Part shown: positions 23,803-31,325 of the stretch, piece by piece
How positions within the stretch are numbered: the first letter of the stretch is position 1
Layout of the letters: every line of letters begins with the position of its first letter
Source: Actinomycetes bacterium
Lineage (GTDB): Bacteria > Actinomycetota > Acidimicrobiia > Acidimicrobiales > Palsa-688
Length of the DNA stretch: 42,046 nucleotides
NCBI GenBank assembly: GCA_021838445.1
Contig: JAKCDU010000028.1
Coordinates: forward strand, 1 to 42,046
Direction: 5' to 3'
Program-made: the position numbers and the translations under genes
The notes under the pieces: model-generated
The model's input: only the letters and a program-made list of their open reading frames with translations
Told to the model about the DNA's origin: nothing
Databases searched by the model: none

Positions 23803-24729
23803 ATGCTCGCTCTCCTTTTTCCCGGACAGGGTTCGCAACGGGCGCAGATGGGCGTCCCCTGGACCGGCCACCCGGCCTGGGCCCTGGTCCAACGGCTGTC
23901 GGAGGCCACCGGGCGGGACGTGGCCGGCCTGCTCACCGAGGCCGACGCCGACACCCTGAAAGCCACCCGCAACGCCCAGCTGGCCGCCTTCGCGCTGAGC
24001 CTGGTCGCGCTCCACGCGGCCCGCATCTCCGGGCTGGCGTACGTGCCGGTGGCCGCCGTCGCCGGCCACAGCCTGGGCGAGTACAGCGCCCTGGTGGCCG
24101 CCGAGGCCATCCCCGCCGACGCCGCCGCCCAGCTCGTCGCCGCCCGCGGCGAGGCCATGCAGGCCGCCGCGGACGCCGCTCCGGGCACCATGGCCGCGGT
24201 GCTCGGGTTGGACACCGACCTGGTCCGCCAGGCCTGCGAAGGTGTGGAGGGGGCGTGGCCGGCCAATGACAATGCGCCGGGTCAGGTGGTCATCGCCGGC
24301 ACCGCCGCAGGAGTCGAGCGGGCCGGCGAGGCCGCCAAGGCCCTCGGGGCCAAGCGGGTCATGGCCCTGCCCGTCGGCGGCGCCTTCCACTCGCCCCTGA
24401 TGGCCCCGGCCCAGGATCTCCTCGACGCCGCCCTCGACGCGGCCCATTTCCACGACAGCACCGTCGATGTGGTCGCCAACGTCGACGCCGCCGCCCACCG
24501 AAACGGCTTCGCCGCGCTCCTGTCGCGTCAGCTGGTCGCCCCGGTGCGCTGGCGGGAATCGCTCGAAACCCTGTCCCGGGCTGGTGTCACCCACTTCCTC
24601 GAGCTCGGTCCCGGCGCTGAGCTGTCGGGCATGGTCAAGCGCACCGTGGACGGCGCGCACCGGGCCAACGTGGCGACCCCCGACGACCTCGAGAACCTGA
24701 CCTCGTTCCTCGAGGCGGTGCCGCGCTGA
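23803..24729 (+). CDS. fabD: Malonyl-CoA:ACP S-malonyltransferase
   Basis: FabD moves malonyl from CoA to acyl carrier protein for fatty-acid synthesis. The 308-aa product has LLFPGQGSQ at the N terminus, the nucleophile Ser in AGHSLGEYSAL, and GGAFHSPLM with the catalytic His. The C-terminal FLELGPGAELSGMVKR is typical. The family's usual length is about 300-310 aa. It stands alone: no fabH, acpP or fabF follows, and the next gene is convergent. A much longer upstream frame overlaps the acyl-CoA dehydrogenase gene and is not used. Confidence 0.95.
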   Translation: MLALLFPGQGSQRAQMGVPWTGHPAWALVQRLSEATGRDVAGLLTEADADTLKATRNAQLAAFALSLVALHAARISGLAYVPVAAVAGHSLGEYSALVAAEAIPADAAAQLVAARGEAMQAAADAAPGTMAAVLGLDTDLVRQACEGVEGAWPANDNAPGQVVIAGTAAGVERAGEAAKALGAKRVMALPVGGAFHSPLMAPAQDLLDAALDAAHFHDSTVDVVANVDAAAHRNGFAALLSRQLVAPVRWRESLETLSRAGVTHFLELGPGAELSGMVKRTVDGAHRANVATPDDLENLTSFLEAVPR

Positions 24730-24766
24730 CCCAGTCGGCCGCTCCAGCCGCTGGGGGCTCGGCCCT

Positions 24767-26464
24767 TCAGGAGGGGATGAGACCCTCGCGCAGATCTCGC
24801 TTGAGCACCTTGCCAGCCGGGTTGCGGGGCAGTTCGCCCTCGTAGAACCACACCTTGACGGGAACCTTGAAGGCGGCCAGCCGGGAGCCCACGAACTCCT
24901 GCAGCTCCTTCTCGGTCACCTCCTTGCCGGGCAGGAGGCTCACCACCGCGCCGACCTCCTCGCCCAGGGTGGGGTGGGGTATCCCGATGACAGCCGCTTC
25001 GGCTACCGCCGGATGCTCGTAGAGCACCCCTTCGATCTCCACGCAGTAGACGTTCTCTCCGCCCCGGATGAGCATGTCCTTGGCCCGGTCGACGATGTAG
25101 ACGAATCCCTCCTCGTCGAGGCGGGCCACGTCGCCGGTGTGAAGCCACCCGTCGGTGAACACCGCGGCGGTCGCCTCGGGCTTGTTCCAGTAGCCCTTTA
25201 CGACGTTGGGACCCTTGATCCACAGCTCCCCCACCTCGCCGGTGGGCACCTCCCGGCCGTCGGGATCGACCACTTTCACCGTCACCACCGGCACCGGCGG
25301 CCCCACGCTGTCGGGCTTGGCCAGATAGTCCTCACCGGAGTTCATGGTCGAAAGCGACGAGGTCTCGGTCAGCCCGTAGCCGTTGGACGCGGGGCTCGAG
25401 TTGAAGTGCTCCTTGATCCGCTTCACCAGCTCCGGCGGGGCGGGCGCCCCGCCGTAGCCCACCGATCTGACACTCGAAGTATCACGATTGGCGAAGTCGG
25501 GATGGTCCAGGACCTGCAGCACCATCGTCGGCACCCCGCCGAAGGTGGTGATGCGCTCCCTTTCGATCAGCTCGAGAGCCCGACCCGGATCCCAGCGGTA
25601 CATCATCACCAGCTTCCCCCCGGAGAGGATGTTGCCGACCAGGACGGAGTGGCAGCCCGTGGCGTGGAACAGCGGAACCGACAGGAGATAGGCGTTCTGG
25701 TCACCGTCGCCGGGCGCCCCCGCCGGTCGGCCGCTACGCAGGGCACCCCGGGCGTTCACGTAGTAGAGGCTGATGGGGTTGGTGCAGATGTTGCGGTGGG
25801 TGCCGAGGGCCCCTTTCGGTCGTCCCGTGGTGCCCGAGGTGTAGAAGATGGTGGCGTCGTCGTCGGTGGCGACCGTCACGGTGGGCAGCTCCACCGCATC
25901 TGGCACCGCCCCCATCACATCGGCCCACAGCAGGCAGTCCTCGGGCCCGTCCGCGGCGTCGGTCCGGGCCACCACCACGGCCTGGAGGTCTCCGAGCGAA
26001 GCCCGGTAGGGAGCGATGCTGGCCGCCCTCGGGCCGTCGGCGAAGAGCACTTTGGTCCCGGAGTCGGACAGGCCGTACTGCAACTCGTCGCCGGTCCACC
26101 ACGAGTTCAGGGGGACGATGACCGCCCCTGCCGCGGCGGCCGCCCAGAAGGCCACCGACCATTCCGGGAAGTTGCGCATGGCGATGGCCACCCGGTCGCC
26201 CTCGCGCACCCCGAAACGGTCCCGGAGGACGTGGGCCAGGTGGGCGGCCCGGCGGAAATGCTCCTCGAAGGTGATCTGCTCGTCCTCGTAGACCAGGAAC
26301 ACCCGCTCGCCGTGGGCCCGCGACGCCTGGAGGATGGCCCCCAGGGTGGGCGGGCAGTTCTTCCACACCTTGGTCTGCACGCCCCGGATGTCGACCTCGG
26401 CGGTCTCGAACATCTGGCCCGGGGCGGTCAGCTGGGCATCGGCTTCGGCCACCGACATGGTCAT
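24767..26464 (-). CDS. Class I adenylate-forming acyl-CoA synthetase
   Basis: This 565-aa enzyme activates a carboxylic acid with ATP and then joins it to CoA. Motifs: the P-loop FYTSGTTGRPKG, the core NGYGLTETSS, the hinge region LHTGDVARLDEEGFVYIVDRAKD, and the catalytic Lys in PRNPAGKVLKRDL. The substrate is not predictable; it groups with the medium- to long-chain fatty-acid or aromatic-acid ligases. I chose ATG 26464 because GGGAG lies 8 bases upstream. An extended frame to 26518 would be translated from tandem-repeat DNA. Confidence 0.93.
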   Translation of the reverse strand: MTMSVAEADAQLTAPGQMFETAEVDIRGVQTKVWKNCPPTLGAILQASRAHGERVFLVYEDEQITFEEHFRRAAHLAHVLRDRFGVREGDRVAIAMRNFPEWSVAFWAAAAAGAVIVPLNSWWTGDELQYGLSDSGTKVLFADGPRAASIAPYRASLGDLQAVVVARTDAADGPEDCLLWADVMGAVPDAVELPTVTVATDDDATIFYTSGTTGRPKGALGTHRNICTNPISLYYVNARGALRSGRPAGAPGDGDQNAYLLSVPLFHATGCHSVLVGNILSGGKLVMMYRWDPGRALELIERERITTFGGVPTMVLQVLDHPDFANRDTSSVRSVGYGGAPAPPELVKRIKEHFNSSPASNGYGLTETSSLSTMNSGEDYLAKPDSVGPPVPVVTVKVVDPDGREVPTGEVGELWIKGPNVVKGYWNKPEATAAVFTDGWLHTGDVARLDEEGFVYIVDRAKDMLIRGGENVYCVEIEGVLYEHPAVAEAAVIGIPHPTLGEEVGAVVSLLPGKEVTEKELQEFVGSRLAAFKVPVKVWFYEGELPRNPAGKVLKRDLREGLIPS

Positions 26465-26475
26465 GGTGCAACTCC

Positions 26476-26601
26476 CATCCGGCTCACACAGCCACTCCGG
26501 CCCACACAGCCAGTCCAACCCACACGACCAGCCCGGCCCATGCGACCAGCCCGGCCCATGCGACCGGCCCGGCCCATACGATCAGCCCGACTCATACGAT
26601 C
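26476..26601. repeat. Seven tandem 18-bp repeats between two genes
   Basis: Units start at 26476, 26494, 26512, 26530, 26548, 26566 and 26584. Units 4 and 5 (26530, 26548) are identical (AGCCCGGCCCATGCGACC); the others vary at several positions, with a stepwise drift toward both ends. The array fills the gap between the unknown gene and the acyl-CoA synthetase and covers the last codons of the unknown gene. There are no spacers, so it is a minisatellite, not CRISPR. Confidence 0.9.
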
Positions 26602-27101
26602 AGATAGTCCTTCCAGCGGCCGGTCGCCTCGCGGGCCTGGGCCGGGGTCAACTTGAGGGCATCGACTTTCACCGCGTCGACGATCTCCCGCTGATCCCAG
26701 TAGTGCTCGGCCGCCCCGCGGAACAGCGGGCCCCGCCACTCGATCAGCTCGGCCGGCGCCCCCCCGAGATAACCCCACAGGCCGAAAGCCCACTCCATGT
26801 CGTAGATGACCGGAGCCCGCCCGAAATGGGCCGCTCTCCGGCTGCCACACCCGAAGCCCCCCGCCACCACGTCCTCGACGTGCTCGCCGGGGGCCAGCTC
26901 CAGACGCTTCTCCATGCGGCGGGCCAGCTTCAGCCCGTAGCCCAGGTCGGGACCGGTGGAGCCGAAGCGGGGCCCGGTGGGCGGCTCCAGGTCGGTCTGC
27001 TCGCCGGGACGGTCCAGCACCCACCGTCCGGGCGCCGGGAGGAGCGACGAGGGACGGATCCGGTCGGTGTCGGCGTGGGGTACCTGCGCGGGCTGGGTCA
27101 T
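26592..27101 (-). CDS. Hypothetical protein coupled to cimA, 169 aa
   Basis: The ATG overlaps the cimA stop as ATGA (27101-27098), so it belongs to the leuB-ilvE-cimA operon. The protein is soluble and rich in Trp, Gly and Arg. Recognisable stretches are VVAGGFGCGSRRAAHFGRAP, YDMEWAFGLWGYLGGAPAEL and HYWDQREIVDAVKVDALKLT near the C terminus. Cys in GFGCGSRR may be functional. I do not recognise the family. Its place suggests a role tied to isoleucine/leucine synthesis or use, but this is inference. Confidence 0.7.
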   Translation of the reverse strand: MTQPAQVPHADTDRIRPSSLLPAPGRWVLDRPGEQTDLEPPTGPRFGSTGPDLGYGLKLARRMEKRLELAPGEHVEDVVAGGFGCGSRRAAHFGRAPVIYDMEWAFGLWGYLGGAPAELIEWRGPLFRGAAEHYWDQREIVDAVKVDALKLTPAQAREATGRWKDYLIV

Positions 27102-28735
27102 CGCAGGGAAGTCTGGTGGTCGGCCCCCAGGTGGAGCAACCCGAACACGACGGAGTCCTCGAGCGCCGACCACGACGCTTCGATGACGTTCTCCGACACC
27201 CCGATGGTGGTCCACGTCCGATCACCGTCGCTGGAGTCGATGAGTACCCGGGTCACCGCCCCGGTCCCCCGGGAGGTGTCGAGCACCCTCACCTTGAAGT
27301 CGGTCAGATGGACCTGGGCGAGCTGCGGGTACACCGGACCGACCGCCTGCCGCAGGGCCGCATCGAGCGCGTTGACCGGGCCGTTGCCCTCGGCGGTGGC
27401 GATCACCCGGTCGTCGCCGACGATGACCTTCACCGTGGCCTCGGTGACGAAGCTGCCGTCCTCGCGCAACTCGGTGATGACCCGGTGGGACTCCAAGCTG
27501 AAGAAGCCCTGCTTCCAGCCGGTCGCCGCCCTCATCAGCAGCTCGAGCGATCCGTCCGCCACCTCGAAGTGGTAACCCCGGTGCTCGAGCTCCTTGAGAC
27601 GCTCGACCACCGCCGCCATGGCCGCGTCGTCCATGGCCAGACCGACCTGCTCGGCCTTCAAGGCAATGGTCGACCGGCCGGCCATCTCGCTCACCACGAA
27701 CCGGGTCCCGTTCCCCACCGAGTCGGGCTCGACGTGCTCGTAGGCCTGCCGGGAGCGGGCGATGGCGCTCGTATGGAGGCCCGCCTTGTGGGCGAAGGCC
27801 GACTGGCCGACGAAGGGCTGATGGGCGTCGGGGGCCACGTTGACCAGCTCGGCGATGTGGTGGGCGACGGGCGTGAGGAGCCGGATGCGCTCCCGCTCGA
27901 TGGTGCGCACCCCCATCTTCAACGTCAGATCGGGGATGGCCGAGGTCAGGTCGGCGTTACCGGTGCGCTCGCCGTAACCGTTGACACAACCCTGGACCTG
28001 CGTGGCTCCCATGCGCACCGCGGCGAGCGAGTTGGCCACGGCGCAGCCCGAGTCGTTGTGGAAATGGCCCCCGACGCCGATACCGGTGTTGAACCGATCG
28101 CGAACCTGGCCCACCACCCGCTCCACCTCGAAAGGCAGGCTCCCCCCGTTGGTGTCGCAGAGCACCAGGACCTCGGCCCCCGCGTCGGCCGCGGCGCCCA
28201 GCACGTCGGTACTGAACCCGGGGTTCTGGCCGAAGCCGTCGAAGAAGTGCTCGGCGTCGAGGAACACCCGCTTGCCCTGCCCGACCAGGAACCCGACCGA
28301 GTCGGCCACCATGTCGACGGCCTCGGTGAGCGTCGTGCGCAACGTCTCGGTCACGTGCCACTCCGCCGACTTGGCGACCAGGCACACCACCGACGTCTGC
28401 GCCGCCAGCATGTCGGCCAGGACCGGGTCGGTCTCAGCCCGGCCCCCGGCCTTGCGGGTCGATCCGAAGGCGACCAGGGTGGCCCGGTGGAGATGCAGGT
28501 CCCCCGCCGCGGCCCGCCGGAAGAACTCGGCGTCCTTGGGGTTGGCGCCCGGCCAGCCGCCCTCGATGTACTGGACGCCAAGGTGGTCGAGCTGCTCGGC
28601 TACCCGCAGCTTGTCGTCGACGGTGAGCGACAGTCCCTCCTGCTGGCTGCCGTCGCGCAGGGTCGTGTCGTAGATGTCGACCGCGTCGGGGATCCGGGCG
28701 CTCTCCAGCTCGGCGTGGGCGTGGTCACCCGACAT
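27098..28735 (-). CDS. cimA: (R)-citramalate synthase
   Basis: CimA condenses pyruvate with acetyl-CoA to citramalate, starting the threonine-independent isoleucine pathway. The 545-aa product has the DRE-TIM motif YDTTLRDGSQQEG, GHFHNDSGCAVANSL (metal His pair), CVNGYGERTGNADL, and a C-terminal regulatory domain of about 130 residues. Length and motifs fit the long actinobacterial CimA rather than LeuA (2-isopropylmalate synthase), though only assay could exclude a LeuA-like specificity. Its start overlaps the ilvE end by 11 bases. Confidence 0.93.
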   Translation of the reverse strand: MSGDHAHAELESARIPDAVDIYDTTLRDGSQQEGLSLTVDDKLRVAEQLDHLGVQYIEGGWPGANPKDAEFFRRAAAGDLHLHRATLVAFGSTRKAGGRAETDPVLADMLAAQTSVVCLVAKSAEWHVTETLRTTLTEAVDMVADSVGFLVGQGKRVFLDAEHFFDGFGQNPGFSTDVLGAAADAGAEVLVLCDTNGGSLPFEVERVVGQVRDRFNTGIGVGGHFHNDSGCAVANSLAAVRMGATQVQGCVNGYGERTGNADLTSAIPDLTLKMGVRTIERERIRLLTPVAHHIAELVNVAPDAHQPFVGQSAFAHKAGLHTSAIARSRQAYEHVEPDSVGNGTRFVVSEMAGRSTIALKAEQVGLAMDDAAMAAVVERLKELEHRGYHFEVADGSLELLMRAATGWKQGFFSLESHRVITELREDGSFVTEATVKVIVGDDRVIATAEGNGPVNALDAALRQAVGPVYPQLAQVHLTDFKVRVLDTSRGTGAVTRVLIDSSDGDRTWTTIGVSENVIEASWSALEDSVVFGLLHLGADHQTSLR

Positions 28736-29648
28736 GTTCCACCCAGTCCTTGTACCGGTCCACCTGGCCGCGCACCGCAGCGTGGTAGAGCTCCTGGACC
28801 CGACGGGTGATCGGCCCGGGCCGGCCGTCGCCCACCACCCGGTCGTCGACGGAGGCGATGGGCACCACCTCGGCCGCGGTGCCCGTGAGGAAGGCCTCCT
28901 CGCAGGTGTACAGGTCGGAGCGCAGGATGTTGCCGAACTCCACCTCGTAGCCGAGATCCCGGGCGATGGTGATCACCGAGTCCTGGGTGATGCCCTCGAG
29001 CGCGCCGGCCGCCAACGGCGGCGTGACGATCCGCCCGCGGCGCACGACGAACAGGTTCTCTCCGGTGCACTCGCTGACGTAACCCTGGGGTGAGAGCAGT
29101 ATGGCCTCGTCGTAGCCGGCCTTGAGCGCCTCGATCTTGGCCATCGACGAGTTGATGTACATGCCCGTCCCCTTGGCCGCCGGGGGCATGGCATTGGGGT
29201 CGTGACGCTGCCAGGAGCTGATCTTCATCCTCACCCCGTTGGCCACGCCCTCGTCACCTAGGTAGGCGCCCCACGGCCACACGGCGATGGCCACATTGAC
29301 CGGGCAGGGCAGAGGATTGAGTCCCATCTCGCCGTAGCCGAGGTAGACGATGGGTCGGATGTAGCACTGATCCAAGCCGTTGACCCGCACCGTGGTCTTG
29401 GTCGCTTCGACGATCTGGTCGGCCCCGAAGGGTACGTCGATCATGAAGATCTTGGCCGAGTTGAACAGGCGGGTGATGTGGTCGGTGAGGCGGAACACCG
29501 CCGGCCCCGCCTCGGTGGGATAGGCCCGGATTCCCTCGAAGACCCCGCAGCCGTAGTGCAGGGTGTGGGTGAGGATGTGGATGCGGGCGGACTCCCAGTC
29601 GACCAGCTCCCCGTCCATCCAGATCTTCTCGGTGGGGGTGATGGGCAT
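28725..29648 (-). CDS. ilvE: Branched-chain amino acid aminotransferase
   Basis: IlvE is a fold-type IV PLP enzyme that makes the last step to leucine, isoleucine and valine. The 307-aa product has HTLHYGCGVFEGIRAY at the N terminus, catalytic Lys in YINSSMAKIEALKAGYDEA, and SECTGENLFVV and GTAAEVVPI for PLP and substrate binding. Start ATG 29648 lies 4 bases after the leuB stop, so it is in one operon with leuB. GAGAAG just upstream and AAAGGG are possible ribosome-binding sites. Confidence 0.96.
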   Translation of the reverse strand: MPITPTEKIWMDGELVDWESARIHILTHTLHYGCGVFEGIRAYPTEAGPAVFRLTDHITRLFNSAKIFMIDVPFGADQIVEATKTTVRVNGLDQCYIRPIVYLGYGEMGLNPLPCPVNVAIAVWPWGAYLGDEGVANGVRMKISSWQRHDPNAMPPAAKGTGMYINSSMAKIEALKAGYDEAILLSPQGYVSECTGENLFVVRRGRIVTPPLAAGALEGITQDSVITIARDLGYEVEFGNILRSDLYTCEEAFLTGTAAEVVPIASVDDRVVGDGRPGPITRRVQELYHAAVRGQVDRYKDWVEHVG

Positions 29649-29652
29649 CTTC

Positions 29653-30654
29653 TCAGACCCTTTCTGCGACGGCGTCGCCGCTTTGACTGGTGGAACTGCC
29701 GGCGGTCGGGGTGAACCCGGCGACCGCCTTGCGGATACGAGCGGCCGCGTCGCTGGACCCGAGGAAGTCGAGCATCATCGCCGCCGAAATTATGGCGGCG
29801 GTGGGATCAGCGCGCCCGGTTCCGGCAATGTCGGGGGCCGAGCCGTGGACCGGTTCGAACATGGAGGGCGCGGTCCGCTCGGGATTGATGTTGCCCGACG
29901 CAGCGCGGCCGATCCCGCCGGCGATGGCCCCGCCGAGGTCGGTGAGGATGTCTCCGAAGAGATTGTCGGTGACCACCACGTCGTAGCGGTCCGGGCGTTC
30001 CATGAAGTGGATGCAGGCCGCGTCGATGTGGTTGTACCAGGTCTCGACATCGGGGTACTCGGCGGCCACCAGATCGAAGGTCCGCTGCCACAGGTCCCCG
30101 GAGAAGGTGAGCACGTTGGTCTTGTGCACCAGCGTCAGGTGCCTCCGGGTCCGGCTCTGGGCCAGCTCGAAGGCGTAACGGATGCAGCGCTCCACCCCGA
30201 AGCGGGTGTTGACCGAGCCCTGGGTGGCGATCTCCTGGGCCGTCCCCTTGCGCAGGAAGCCACCCTCGCCGGCGTAAGTGCCCTCGGTGTTCTCCCGGAT
30301 CACCTGGAAGTCGATGGGGACACCGGCCCCGAGGCTGGCCGGGGAGCTGAACGGACGCAGGTTGATGTACTGGTCGAGCTCGAAGCGCATCTTGAGCAGC
30401 AGGCCCCGCTCGAGTACCCCGGGCGGCACCTCCGGGGTCCCTATGGCTCCGAGCAGAATGGCGTCGAAGCGGCGCAGCTCGTCGAGCACCGAGTCGGGCA
30501 GCACCTCTCCGGTGGCCAGGTAGCGTCGCCCGCCGAGGTCGTAGTCGGCGGTGTCGAGGTCGGCGCCGGCCGCCCTCGCCACCTTGAGGGCCTCGGCGAT
30601 CACCTCGGAGCCGATGCCGTCACCGGCGATAACTGCGATCTTGTGGTTGCTCAA
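29653..30654 (-). CDS. leuB: 3-isopropylmalate dehydrogenase
   Basis: LeuB oxidises and decarboxylates 3-isopropylmalate with NAD in leucine synthesis, and homologous steps serve isoleucine synthesis from citramalate. The product (333 aa) has [13 protein letters not shown], the substrate Arg region [45 protein letters not shown] and [14 protein letters not shown] chose the TTG at 30654: AGGAG lies 9 bases upstream and the N terminus then matches the family length. A GTG at 30723 would extend it through two hairpins and looks wrong. A leader with an attenuator-like structure precedes it. Confidence 0.93.
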   Translation of the reverse strand: MSNHKIAVIAGDGIGSEVIAEALKVARAAGADLDTADYDLGGRRYLATGEVLPDSVLDELRRFDAILLGAIGTPEVPPGVLERGLLLKMRFELDQYINLRPFSSPASLGAGVPIDFQVIRENTEGTYAGEGGFLRKGTAQEIATQGSVNTRFGVERCIRYAFELAQSRTRRHLTLVHKTNVLTFSGDLWQRTFDLVAAEYPDVETWYNHIDAACIHFMERPDRYDVVVTDNLFGDILTDLGGAIAGGIGRAASGNINPERTAPSMFEPVHGSAPDIAGTGRADPTAAIISAAMMLDFLGSSDAAARIRKAVAGFTPTAGSSTSQSGDAVAERV

Positions 30655-30678
30655 AGCAGGCAGCTCCTGAAATGAAAT

Positions 30679-30702
30679 GACCGCCCCCTCCCGGGGACGG
30701 CC
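30679..30702 (-). promoter_or_regulatory. Second hairpin in the leuB leader
   Basis: In the RNA, arms of 10 bases (30702-30693 and 30688-30679) pair with two G-U wobbles around a GGGA loop. It stands between the terminator-like hairpin and the leuB ribosome-binding site (30668-30664). Confidence 0.5.
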
Positions 30703-30706
30703 AGAA

Positions 30707-30732
30707 AGCGCATCGGTGGACACCGATGCGCT
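30707..30732 (-). terminator. 12-bp perfect hairpin after the leader ORF, attenuator candidate
   Basis: AGCGCATCGGTG and CACCGATGCGCT (minus strand) pair perfectly with a 2-base spacer and are followed by TTTCT. The 5' arm overlaps the last bases of the leader-ORF stop codon. An upstream segment (30773-30764, CACCGGAGCG) can pair with the 5' arm (30730-30721) at 9 of 10 positions, giving a mutually exclusive alternative. Confidence 0.65.
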
Positions 30733-30778
30733 AGTCCATAATTACGGTTCCGGCGACGTGCACCGCTCCGGTGATCAC
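30731..30778 (-). CDS. Putative leader peptide of the leuB-ilvE-cimA operon, 15 aa
   Basis: GTG 30778 to TAG 30731 encodes [15 protein letters not shown]. Five of 14 codons after the start are Val or Ile (ATC, GTG, GTC, GTA, ATT). The adjacent GTA-ATT pair uses A/T-ending codons that are rare in this GC-rich sequence, a mark of attenuation leader peptides. A TACACT -10 box ends 6 bases before the GTG, the same leaderless layout seen at other genes here. The stop codon abuts a 12-bp hairpin. Starved ribosomes pausing at GTA-ATT would hide the hairpin's 5' arm and allow readthrough into leuB. Supported by layout only. Confidence 0.65.
   Translation of the reverse strand: MITGAVHVAGTVIMD
30761..30773 (-). 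promoter_or_regulatory. Short hairpin within the leader ORF
   Basis: CACCG-GAG-CGGTG in the RNA, within codons 2-6 of the leader peptide. Its 5' part is the segment that can also pair with the 5' arm of the downstream terminator-like hairpin. Confidence 0.45.
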
Positions 30779-30784
30779 GGGGCC

Positions 30785-30813
30785 AGTGTATCCGCCGGTA
30801 GCCTCTGATGGAA
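30785..30813 (-). promoter_or_regulatory. Promoter of the leuB leader (TTCCAT, 17 bp, TACACT)
   Basis: On the minus strand TTCCAT (30813-30808) and TACACT (30790-30785) are 17 bases apart. The greA -10 box (TAGCCT, 30799-30804) lies between them on the other strand, so the two promoters overlap and should compete. Confidence 0.45.
30799..30804 (+). promoter_or_regulatory. Putative -10 box of greA (TAGCCT)
   Basis: TAGCCT ends 10 bases before the ATG at 30815. It overlaps the oppositely directed leuB leader promoter. Confidence 0.4.
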
Positions 30814-30814
30814 T

Positions 30815-31291
30815 ATGGCTGCTTCGACCCGTCTTACCACCGAAACCTTCGAGCGCCTCCGCACCGAGATGGAGGATCTGAAGACCCGTGGCCGAATCGA
30901 GATCGCCAAAGCCATCGAGGCGGCCCGGGCCCTCGGGGACCTCTCCGAGAACGGTGACTACCACGCCGCCAAGGACGCCCAGGGCAAGATGGAAGCCCGC
31001 ATCCGCCAGCTCGAGGCCACCCTGAGAGACGCCCAGGTGGTCAAAGGCGACGTGGGCTCCGACGGGGTGGTGGACGTCGGCGTGGTGGTGTCGCTGCGCT
31101 ACGAGGGCGACGACGAGGAGGAGCGGTTCCTGATCGGCTCCATCGAGGAACGTCAGGAGGGGGTGTCGGTCATCTCCCCCGATTCCGCCCTGGGACAGGC
31201 CCTGAAGGGCCACAAGCAGGGTGACCGGGTGCAGTACGAGACGCCGACCGGAGTCAAATTGACCGTCGAGGTAATCAAGGTCGGAGCCTGA
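30815..31291 (+). CDS. greA: Transcription elongation factor GreA
   Basis: GreA enters the secondary channel of RNA polymerase and stimulates cleavage of backtracked RNA. The 158-aa product has the N-terminal coiled coil (residues ~10-80) with the acidic tip LGDLSENGDYHAAKD (Asp and Glu needed for cleavage), and the C-terminal FKBP-like domain (ISPDSALGQALKGHKQGD). Length is the family's usual. It is divergent from the leuB leader and is followed by the GH15-like gene after 34 bases. Confidence 0.96.
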   Translation: MAASTRLTTETFERLRTEMEDLKTRGRIEIAKAIEAARALGDLSENGDYHAAKDAQGKMEARIRQLEATLRDAQVVKGDVGSDGVVDVGVVVSLRYEGDDEEERFLIGSIEERQEGVSVISPDSALGQALKGHKQGDRVQYETPTGVKLTVEVIKVGA

Positions 31292-31302
31292 CCGGGCGTC
31301 GG

Positions 31303-31320
31303 GGTCCCGGCGTCGGGACC
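31303..31320. repeat. 7-bp inverted repeat between greA and the GH15-like gene
   Basis: GGTCCCG and CGGGACC are exact reverse complements around a 4-base loop, 11 bases after the greA stop and 5 before the next GTG. It could be a weak terminator or could limit translation of the next gene. Confidence 0.4.
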
Positions 31321-31325
31321 TCACC

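Noticed and set aside
26465-26518. N-terminal extension of the acyl-CoA synthetase (MDWLCGPEWL...)
   Set aside because: It is encoded by the tandem repeats, while ATG 26464 has a good ribosome-binding site.
26476-26601. CRISPR array
   Set aside because: The 18-bp units are directly tandem with no spacers, and no cas genes are present.
30655-30723. LeuB starting at GTG 30723
   Set aside because: It would run through two hairpins and add 23 residues not typical of LeuB; TTG 30654 has AGGAG at the right distance.
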